44,198 nucleotides of DNA, taken from the NCBI GenBank assembly GCA_902764285.1, contig CACWVN010000010.1, positions 18,770-62,967 on the forward strand, in the 5' to 3' direction. Both the position numbers and the translations under genes were made by a program. Below, in pieces: positions 38,107 through 44,198 of this stretch; within the stretch, counting starts at the first letter, position 1; the number at the start of each line of letters is the position of its first letter. Source of the DNA: an uncultured Eubacteriales bacterium (GTDB lineage: Bacteria > Bacillota > Clostridia > Christensenellales > Aristaeellaceae). The notes below the pieces were generated by a model. It had not been told where the DNA came from and did not search any database. It saw only the letters and a program-made list of their open reading frames with translations.

Positions 38107-39333
38107 CTACATCGTGACGGTGAACAGCTTGTCCAGGTAATACTGGGCCAGGCCGATGCTGTCGGAATCGTCGCCCACCTTGGCGTAGCGCAGATCCAGC
38201 TGGTGCACCAGCAGGCTCCGGCGCAGGATGGCGTGGTAGACCTGGCGCAGGAAGCGCTCACCCAGCGCCGAAATGCCGCCGCCCAGCACCACCGTGCGCA
38301 CGCCCATCGCGCAGACGGCGGTGTACAGGCCCGCGGCCAGCAGCTCGGCCGATCCGTCCAGCGCCTGCATCACGTCGGGCTGGTTCAGGTAGTTCGCGGA
38401 GAGATCCTCGATGGACTTCGGCGCGGGCACGCCCGCCCTGGCGCAGGCCTGCTGCGCGTCCTGCAGGATCAGATCCATGTTGACGTAGCGCTCCAGGCAG
38501 CCCGCGCTGCCGCACGGACAGGGCCGGCCGTTGTAATCGATGCAGAAATGGCCGATTTCGGCGGGCAGGTTGTAGGGACCGGTGTACAGGTCGCCGGCGT
38601 TGATGCTGGCGCCGCGGATGCTCTCGTTGATGCGCACGAACAGCATGTACTGTGTTTCCGGCGCCACGGGGTCGTCGGCGTCGATGCGCTTTTTTTCGGC
38701 GTAGGCCATGCACATCGTCCGGTTGGCGATCAGCAGCGGCGCGTTGACGCGCTGCTGGAATCGGCGCAGGGATTCTTCCGATATGCTGGTGCCCATCGCC
38801 GACTGGATCAGCAGCGCGCGGTGGATATCCGAATAGACGCCGGCGGAGCAGACGCCGACCAGCGCCGCGCGCCGGGCATCGAACCGCTGCGCGCGGTTCA
38901 TCAGGATGTCGGCGAAGAGGTCGGTATAGGTATCGCCCGAATCCCGGCCTTCGAAGGTCGAAGAATCGAAGGGCACGTACAGGCTCTCCATCAGCTGGCA
39001 GTTCAGATCCAGCAGGTCATAGCGCACGCCGTACCGGCTGAGGCGGAACACCGCGATCTGCCGGGTGTCGCTGTTGAAGCGCAGGCTGATGGGCCTGCGG
39101 CCGGGCTGGAACGTCAGCTGGGGGCCGGTCTCGTCGATCAATCCCCGCTCGGCCAGCTCCTCCACCAGCACGGATACGCTGGTGGCGCTCAGCTTCATGG
39201 CGCGCACCAGCTCGGCCCGGGAGGAGCATTTCCCGCTGCGCACCAGATCGAATATTTGCTTGATATTGGCTTCCTTCACGTGCTGCTGGTAGCTGGTGGG
39301 CCGCGCCGTGTTTTGCGGAGGCAGGTATTTCAT
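38107..39333 (-). CDS. ROK-family transcriptional repressor (NagC/XylR type)
   Basis: 408 residues. Winged HTH at about 20-70 (IKQIFDLVRSGKCSSRAELVRAMKLSATSVSVLVEEL) followed by a ROK sugar-kinase-like domain with GVYSD, the sugar-pocket GPYNLPAEIGH and the zinc site His262, Cys272, Cys274, Cys279 (CPCGSAGC). The phosphate-binding GTGIG segment is replaced by RINESIRG, so it is a sensor, not a kinase. The sugar ligand and target genes are not evident; the nearby uronate genes are 9 kb away. AAAGGA precedes ATG 39333. Confidence 0.93.
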   Translation of the reverse strand: MKYLPPQNTARPTSYQQHVKEANIKQIFDLVRSGKCSSRAELVRAMKLSATSVSVLVEELAERGLIDETGPQLTFQPGRRPISLRFNSDTRQIAVFRLSRYGVRYDLLDLNCQLMESLYVPFDSSTFEGRDSGDTYTDLFADILMNRAQRFDARRAALVGVCSAGVYSDIHRALLIQSAMGTSISEESLRRFQQRVNAPLLIANRTMCMAYAEKKRIDADDPVAPETQYMLFVRINESIRGASINAGDLYTGPYNLPAEIGHFCIDYNGRPCPCGSAGCLERYVNMDLILQDAQQACARAGVPAPKSIEDLSANYLNQPDVMQALDGSAELLAAGLYTAVCAMGVRTVVLGGGISALGERFLRQVYHAILRRSLLVHQLDLRYAKVGDDSDSIGLAQYYLDKLFTVTM

Positions 39334-39400
39334 GAAAGACTGTCCTTTCTGTGCATAAAAAATGCAAGCCGCGAAAGCGACCGGTTCAGATTACGACAAT

Positions 39401-39429
39401 ATGTTACCACAGTGACAGAACAAATGCAA
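39401..39429 (-). promoter_or_regulatory. Candidate promoter of the ROK gene
   Basis: Minus strand: TTGCAT (39424-39429), 17 bases, TAACAT (39401-39406). The short repeat TGCAT-AAAAA-ATGCA (39352-39366) between it and the gene may be an autoregulatory site. Confidence 0.5.
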
Positions 39430-39487
39430 GCGATTTCACCTGCACATAGATGTTAGAAAAGAGTGGCGAAACCGCTGGGCGCGGCCG

Positions 39488-39841
39488 TCAAACGTCTTCG
39501 GCCTGCCAGGCGGCGTAGATTTCCGGCCGGTAGCCCACGGCGGCCTTCTTTCCGTTGCGCACGATGGGCTGGCGCAGCACCTGCGGGCGCTCCAATACGG
39601 CGTCCTCCCGCTGGGCGGGGGCGATGTACTGCACCATGGCCAGCGCGTCCCGGTCGCGGCAATCCGGGTCGATCAACGCGTCCAGCCCGCCGGCGGCCTG
39701 GGCCGCGCTGCGCAGCTCGCCGCGGCTGATGCCCTTTTCGTTCAGATCGATGAACTGGGCCCGGATGCGGCGCTCCTTGAACCAGCGCTCGGCCTTGCGG
39801 GTGTCGCTGCTCTTTTTCGTGCCGAAGATCTGGATGTTCAT
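39488..39841 (-). CDS. ArsC/Spx-family thioredoxin-fold protein lacking the active cysteine
   Basis: 117 residues. IQIFGTKKSSDTRKAERWF at the N-terminus, ERRIRAQFIDLNEKG and the C-terminal RQPIVRNGKKAAVGYRPEIYAAW match the ArsC/YffB/Spx fold. In ArsC the first loop has Cys-x3-Arg; here Ser11-x3-Arg15 takes its place, so arsenate reduction by the usual route is unlikely. Family members without arsenic context often act as Spx-like factors. AGGGGGC lies upstream of ATG 39841; further upstream ATGs are poorer. Monocistronic. Confidence 0.85.
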   Translation of the reverse strand: MNIQIFGTKKSSDTRKAERWFKERRIRAQFIDLNEKGISRGELRSAAQAAGGLDALIDPDCRDRDALAMVQYIAPAQREDAVLERPQVLRQPIVRNGKKAAVGYRPEIYAAWQAEDV

Positions 39842-39949
39842 GCGAATGCCCCCTGTCCGTGAAGTAATTCCATGCGCCCGGCGCAAAATCCTGCCGCCGG
39901 GCTAATTTGTTTTTTATGTGAATTGTATGGAAAGTCCCGGCGAAACGGC

Positions 39950-39978
39950 TTGACACGCCGGGGCTTTTTGATTAAACT
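39950..39978 (+). promoter_or_regulatory. Promoter of the T-box operon
   Basis: TTGACA (39950-39955), 17 bases, TAAACT (39973-39978), placing transcription start near 39986, just before the T-box. Confidence 0.75.
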
Positions 39979-40000
39979 TTATCATAATAAATCGAAACAA

Positions 40001-40292
40001 ATGCGATGAAGGCACTATGTCCCTCGCGATTCCCTCCAGAGAGCCGGCGGTCGGTGCAAGCCGGCGGGCGCGCGATGCGACAGTCTCCTGCCGGAGCAGA
40101 TTTCCTGAAAGTGTATGCAGAGCGCCTGGGCGAAGCAAAGGCGCGGAGCGAACAAGTAAGGGAATCCGGAGGCCCCGTTACCATGGCCGGGCGCTTGACT
40201 GAGCGCCGCAGAGCGGCCGCGCATGCGGCAATCCGGGTGGTACCGCGATGAAAACGATCGTCCCAGAAGTCGAAAGACCTCTGGGCTTTTTT
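40001..40292 (+). ncRNA. T-box riboswitch with terminator
   Basis: Stem I begins with GATGAAGG; AGAGAG (40038-40043) and GGTGCAAG (40053-40060) mark its distal part, TCGCG/CGCGA pairing (40024-40028 with 40071-40075) the stem. The T-box motif GGGTGGTACCGCG is at 40235-40247, with UGGU to read the tRNA 3' end. The terminator has stem CCCAGAAGTC (40262-40271), tetraloop GAAA, GACCTCTGGG, then TTTTTT. The likely specifier region reads AGTCTCC at 40082-40088; codons GTC (Val, 40083-40085) or CTC (Leu, 40085-40087) are both possible. With the promoter this fills the 486-base gap 39842-40327. Confidence 0.95.
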
Positions 40293-40327
40293 AGCCCCAG
40301 GACCATACGAGCATAGGAGTGACGCCC

Positions 40328-41734
40328 ATGAAGACGATTCAACTGATTGACATGACGCTGAGACAATCCGCCGCCCTGCGGGAGGGCGCGCTGACGTTCA
40401 AGGAGCGGCTGGAGATCGCCCGCGGGCTGGACCGGCTGAAGGTGGACGCCATCGAGCTGCCGCCCATCACCGGCGGCAAGGCGGATCAGCTTTCCAATAA
40501 AACCATCGCCTCCCTGGTGGGCGTCGGCCTTTCCGCCGCGGTGGATGCGGCTTCCGACGCCGTGGACGAGACCTGGGACAGCATCCGCGGCGCGAAGCGG
40601 CCCTGCCTGAACGTGCTGGCGCCGGTTTCGCCGGTGCAGATGGAATACGCCGCCCACAAGAAGGCGCCCGCCATGCTGGCCGCCATCGCCGATCAGGTGA
40701 AGAAGTGCCGCTTCCACTGCGAAAACGTGGAATTTACCGCCGAGGACGCCACCCGCGCCGAGCGGGAATTCCTGTACGCCGCCGTCAGCGCCGCGCTGGA
40801 GGCCGGCGCGGGCAGCGTCACGCTGTGCGACACCGCGGGCGTGCTGCTGCCGGATGAGTTCGGCGCTTTCGTGGCCGACGTGCGCGAAAACGTGCCGGCG
40901 CTGGCGCAGGCGAAGCTGTACGTGGCCGTCAGCGACGGCATGGGCATGGCCCTGGCCTGCGCGGCCGCGGCCGTGGCCCGGGGCGCCGACGGTGTGAAAT
41001 GCACCGCGCTGCCGGCGGGCTGGCCCACGCTGGAGCAGCTGGCCCGGTTCGTGCAGGTGAAGGGCGCGGACATGGACATCGCCATCGGCCTGCGCACCAC
41101 GGAGCTCTCCCGCGCCGTGGGCCAGCTGAACTGGCTGCTGCATTCCCAGAAGAAGGCGGATTCGCCCTTCGCCGGCGCGGCGGCGGGCGAGATCGCCGGC
41201 GTGTGCCTGGACGCGGGCGACGAGATCGGCGAGGTCGTGAAGGTCGTGCGCCAGCTGGGCTATGATCTTTCCGACGAGGACAACGCCCGGGTGTACGAGG
41301 CGTTCAAGACCGTGGCCGAAAAGAAGCAGTTCGTCGGCACGCGGGAGCTGGACGCCATCGTGGCCAGCACCGCGCTGCAGGTGCCCGGCACCTACCGCAT
41401 CGATAATTACGTGATCAACAGCGGCAGCCTGATCGCCGCCACCGCCAACATCCTGCTGGACAAGGGCGGCGAAAAGCTGCGCGGCGTGGGCGTGGGCGAC
41501 GGCCCCATCGACGCCGCCTTCCTGGCCATTGAGCAGATCATCGGCCACCACTACGAGCTGGACGACTTCCAGATCCAGACCGTCACCGAGGGCCGCGACG
41601 CCATGGGCAGCGCGCTGGTGAAGCTGCGCGCCGGCGGCCGGGTGTATTCCGGCAACGGCATCTCCACCGATATCATCGGCGCGTCCATCCGCGCCTACAT
41701 CAGCGCGCTGAACAAGATCGTATACGAGGAATGA
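40328..41734 (+). CDS. Isopropylmalate-synthase-like protein with degenerate active site and LeuA regulatory domain
   Basis: 468 residues. Residues 1-290 are an HMGL-like TIM barrel; the C-terminal about 120 residues are the LeuA allosteric dimer domain (QIQTVTEGRDAMGSAL, GNGISTDIIGASIRAY). In true isopropylmalate and citramalate synthases the barrel starts with LRDGEQ and has a metal-binding HxHND; here the first is LRQSAALREG (Asp replaced by Gln13) and the second AVSDGMGM (near 199-206), so all metal ligands are lost. The family (named for its regulatory domain in databases) is common in clostridia but, to my knowledge, not characterised. T-box control ties it to branched-chain amino acid supply. 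ATG 40328 follows AGGAG; GTG 40319 overlaps that site. Confidence 0.88.
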   Translation: MKTIQLIDMTLRQSAALREGALTFKERLEIARGLDRLKVDAIELPPITGGKADQLSNKTIASLVGVGLSAAVDAASDAVDETWDSIRGAKRPCLNVLAPVSPVQMEYAAHKKAPAMLAAIADQVKKCRFHCENVEFTAEDATRAEREFLYAAVSAALEAGAGSVTLCDTAGVLLPDEFGAFVADVRENVPALAQAKLYVAVSDGMGMALACAAAAVARGADGVKCTALPAGWPTLEQLARFVQVKGADMDIAIGLRTTELSRAVGQLNWLLHSQKKADSPFAGAAAGEIAGVCLDAGDEIGEVVKVVRQLGYDLSDEDNARVYEAFKTVAEKKQFVGTRELDAIVASTALQVPGTYRIDNYVINSGSLIAATANILLDKGGEKLRGVGVGDGPIDAAFLAIEQIIGHHYELDDFQIQTVTEGRDAMGSALVKLRAGGRVYSGNGISTDIIGASIRAYISALNKIVYEE

Positions 41735-41744
41735 ATCTTACAGG

Positions 41745-41829
41745 GTTCAGAGTGCAGAGCGCAGAGTTCAGATAAAGTCAGCCGTTGTCCCGGCCAAACA
41801 ATCTCAACTCTCAACTCTAAACGCTCAAC
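41745..41829. repeat. Imperfect inverted repeat, different family
   Basis: Arms 41745-41773 and 41801-41829 pair at about 21 of 29 positions around a 27-base loop. The arms iterate GAGTT/CAGAG-like units, as in dispersed clostridial repeats. Located between the T-box gene and the fusion gene. A short palindrome CGTTTC-GT-GAAACG follows at 41841-41854. Confidence 0.5.
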
Positions 41830-41865
41830 ACTTTCTCTCGCGTTTCGTGAAACGAGGTTGAAAAC

Positions 41866-44198
41866 ATGAAGCTGTCGTTCTCCATCCAAAACTGGAACCG
41901 CCTGAGCTGGAACGAGCTCTGCGCCGCGGCCGTGGACGCCCGGCTGCAGGGCATCGAGCCCTATGACATCGCCGGCCCCGTGTTCCGCGGCAAGGGCGGG
42001 CCCGCCAACCCGGAGCTGGCCGGCGCCACCCGGCGCGGGCTGATCAACCAGGGGCTGTCGCTGCCCTGCGTGGACACCGTGGGCGATTTCACCGATCCGG
42101 ATTTCCCGCGGGAGCTGGACGCCGCCGTGCAGCTGGCGGCGAACCTGGGCGCGCCCTGCGTGGGCATCCACACCAGCTGCGACAGCCAGACCGCCTGCGC
42201 CGAGCGCCTGGCGCGGCTGATGGAATCGCTGGGCGGCGCGAAGGTTTCGCTGCTGGTGGAGACCACCGGCGCCTATTCCGACACCGCGAAGCTGCGCGAC
42301 CTGTTGAACCGCTTCGCCGACGACCGGCTGGCCGCCGTGTGGGACATGCATTCCACCTGCGTGTTCGGCGAGGACGCCGAGACCACCATCACCAACCTGG
42401 GCGCCTACGTGCGCCACGTGCACATCCACGATTTCCGCCAGGAGGGCGGCCTCTACGTGCCGGAGCTGGTCGGCGAGGGCCGGCTGCCCATCCGCGAGAT
42501 GATGAACGCGCTGCGCTCGGTGAACTACGACGGGTTCATCTCGCTGCAGTGGAACCCCGCGTGGGTGGAGGGCATCGACGACATCGAGATCATCCTGAAC
42601 CACTTCGCCAGCCGCATGAGCCGCTACGAGAGCACCCGCCGCGCCCGCCGGCACCTGTACTGGAACAAGACCCACACCGGCTGCTTCCCCTGGAAGAAGG
42701 AGACGCTGATCGAAAAGACCTTCCCGCAGGTGCTGGATGCCATGGTGGACCAGTTCCCGGACCAGCTGGCGGTGAAGTTCACCACGCTGGACTACACCCG
42801 CACCTACAGCCAGTTCCGCGACGACGTGGACGAGTTCGCCCGCGCGCTGGTGGCGCTGGGCGTGCGCGCCGGCAGCAAGGTGACCATCTGGGCCACCAAC
42901 GTGCCCCAGTGGTTCCTGACGTTCTGGGCCGCGACGAAGATCGGCGCGATCCTGGTGACGATGAACACCGCCTACAAGATCCACGAGGCGGAATACCTGC
43001 TGCGCCAGTCGGACACCCACACGCTGGTGATGATCGACGGCTACCGCGATTCCAACTACCGGCAGATCATCAACGAGCTGGTGCCCGAGCTGGCGGCCAA
43101 CAAGCCCGGCCAGCCGCTGCACGCCCGCCGGCTGCCGTTTTTGCGCAACGTGATCACCGTGGGCTTTTCCATGCCCGGCGCGCTGACGTGGGCGGAATCG
43201 CTGGAATACGCTGCCCGCACGCCGATGGAGGAGATCCGCCGCATGGCCGCCGCCGTGGACGTGAACGACGTGTGCAACATGCAGTACACCTCCGGCACCA
43301 CGGGCTTCCCCAAGGGCGTGATGCTGACCCACTACAACATCGTCAACGACGGCAAGATGATCGGCGACGGCATGGACCTGTCCACCGCCGACCGCATGAT
43401 GATCCAGGTGCCCATGTTCCACTGCTTCGGCATGGTGCTGGCCATGACCGCCACCATGACCCACGGCGGCACCATCCTGCCGATCCCGTATTTCAGCCCG
43501 AAATCGTCGCTGGCCTGCATCCACAACGAGCACATCACCGCCTTCCACGGCGTGCCCACGATGTTCATCGCCATGCTGGGCCACCCGGATTTCCCCAAGA
43601 CCGACTTTTCCCACATGCGCACCGGCATCATGGCGGGCAGCCCGTGCCCCATCGCCGTGATGCGCGACGTGGTGGAGAAGATGCACATGCCGGAGATCGT
43701 GATCGTCTACGGCCAGACCGAGGCCTCGCCCGGCTGCACCATGAGCCGCACCACCGACCCGCTGGAGGTGCGCGTGGCCACCGTGGGCAGCGCGTTCCCG
43801 GAGATCGAGTGCAAGATCGTGGACCCGGAGACCGGCGAGGACTGCCCCGACGAGGTGATCGGCGAGTTCGTGGCCCGGGGCTACAACATCATGAAGGGCT
43901 ATTACAAGATGCCCAAGGCCACCGCCGCCGCCATCGACAAGGACGGCTGGCTGCACACCGGCGACCTGGCCTGCCGCACGCCCGAGGGCAATTACCGCAT
44001 CACCGGCCGGCTGAAGGACATGATCATCCGCGGCGGCGAGAACATCTATCCCAAGGAGATCGAGGAGTTCATCTACACCCACCCGAAGGTCTCCGACGTG
44101 CAGGTCATCGGCGTGCCCGACAAGGCCATGGGCGAGGAGATCATGGCCTGCGTCATCCTCAAGGAGGGCGAAAGCATGACCGTGGACGAGATGAAGAA
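41866..44198 (+). CDS. Fusion of sugar-phosphate isomerase/epimerase and AMP-dependent acyl-CoA synthetase (partial)
   Basis: Open to the right edge; 777 residues visible. Residues 1-265 form an AP-endonuclease-2/XylA-like TIM barrel: KLSFSIQNWNRLSW, ETTGAYSD, VWDMHST, HVHIHDF and GEGRLPIREMM give the metal-binding Glu, Asp and His pattern. A basic linker (ESTRRARRHLYWNKTH) leads to a full acyl-CoA synthetase: YTSGTTGFPKGVM near 474-486, PMFHCFGM, YGQTEASPG near 614, TGDLACRTPEGNYRITGRLKD and GGENIYPKEIEEF. Only the C-terminal lysine region is cut off. Both halves keep their key motifs. The frame has no stop within the window; ATG 41866 has GAGGT upstream. Pairing of the two activities in one chain suggests a linked sugar-acid or polyol acid substrate, but function is unknown. 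Confidence 0.88.
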   Translation, partial: MKLSFSIQNWNRLSWNELCAAAVDARLQGIEPYDIAGPVFRGKGGPANPELAGATRRGLINQGLSLPCVDTVGDFTDPDFPRELDAAVQLAANLGAPCVGIHTSCDSQTACAERLARLMESLGGAKVSLLVETTGAYSDTAKLRDLLNRFADDRLAAVWDMHSTCVFGEDAETTITNLGAYVRHVHIHDFRQEGGLYVPELVGEGRLPIREMMNALRSVNYDGFISLQWNPAWVEGIDDIEIILNHFASRMSRYESTRRARRHLYWNKTHTGCFPWKKETLIEKTFPQVLDAMVDQFPDQLAVKFTTLDYTRTYSQFRDDVDEFARALVALGVRAGSKVTIWATNVPQWFLTFWAATKIGAILVTMNTAYKIHEAEYLLRQSDTHTLVMIDGYRDSNYRQIINELVPELAANKPGQPLHARRLPFLRNVITVGFSMPGALTWAESLEYAARTPMEEIRRMAAAVDVNDVCNMQYTSGTTGFPKGVMLTHYNIVNDGKMIGDGMDLSTADRMMIQVPMFHCFGMVLAMTATMTHGGTILPIPYFSPKSSLACIHNEHITAFHGVPTMFIAMLGHPDFPKTDFSHMRTGIMAGSPCPIAVMRDVVEKMHMPEIVIVYGQTEASPGCTMSRTTDPLEVRVATVGSAFPEIECKIVDPETGEDCPDEVIGEFVARGYNIMKGYYKMPKATAAAIDKDGWLHTGDLACRTPEGNYRITGRLKDMIIRGGENIYPKEIEEFIYTHPKVSDVQVIGVPDKAMGEEIMACVILKEGESMTVDEMK

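Overview
The window is about 44 kb of GC-rich (by eye above 60%) DNA from an uncultured-type anaerobic Firmicute, most likely a clostridial gut or rumen bacterium such as a Christensenellales or Oscillospirales member. That reading rests on a T-box riboswitch, strong AGGAGG Shine-Dalgarno sites, sigma-A-like promoters, a desulfoferrodoxin-type protein, a uronate pathway and a surface protein with BIG2 Ig-like repeats. It is inference; no rRNA or tRNA is present to settle it. There is no phage, insertion sequence, CRISPR array or tRNA gene.

Left part (1-8.3 kb): the tail of a methyltransferase; a Na/Pi cotransporter whose C-terminus looks frameshifted, bracketed by two oppositely oriented copies of the same roughly 100-nt hairpin repeat; a minus-strand iron-complex-type ABC importer operon with a methyltransferase at its end; and a cytoplasmic glycosidase-like protein behind tandem promoters.

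Centre (8.4-24 kb): the most unusual part. A divergent pair of operons is read from 15.34-15.51 kb. Leftward: acyl-AMP ligase, acyl carrier protein, acyl-ACP thioesterase, two HypB GTPases and HypA, with start and stop codons overlapping or nearly so. Rightward: a close relative of the polyunsaturated fatty acid (linoleate) isomerase PAI, a RetSat/CrtISO-like flavoprotein, a ferredoxin-type NAD(P)H reductase with a 2Fe-2S domain, an SseB-like lipoprotein and a 937-aa iron-sulfur flavoenzyme. A 934-aa paralogue of that last enzyme sits on the other side, and an HTH-desulfoferrodoxin fusion regulator closes the block. I read this as a candidate locus that activates, isomerises and saturates polyunsaturated fatty acids (biohydrogenation). 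The PAI identity is firm by motif; the pathway is inference, and the role of the nickel-chaperone genes is unexplained.

Right-centre (24-32 kb): a minus-strand run for hexuronate catabolism (uxaC, kdgK, uxuB, uxuA), carrying glucuronate to KDPG, preceded by a ZIP metal transporter whose Shine-Dalgarno lies in a large leader hairpin, a GtrA membrane protein and an amidohydrolase.

Right part (32-44 kb): an MreB-like actin homologue overlapping a YgjP-type metallopeptidase and followed by an M18 aminopeptidase; a 912-aa secreted CAP/BIG2 protein; a ROK repressor; an ArsC/Spx-like protein lacking its cysteine; a T-box controlling an isopropylmalate-synthase-like protein with a degenerate active site; and a sugar-isomerase/acyl-CoA-synthetase fusion that runs off the right edge.
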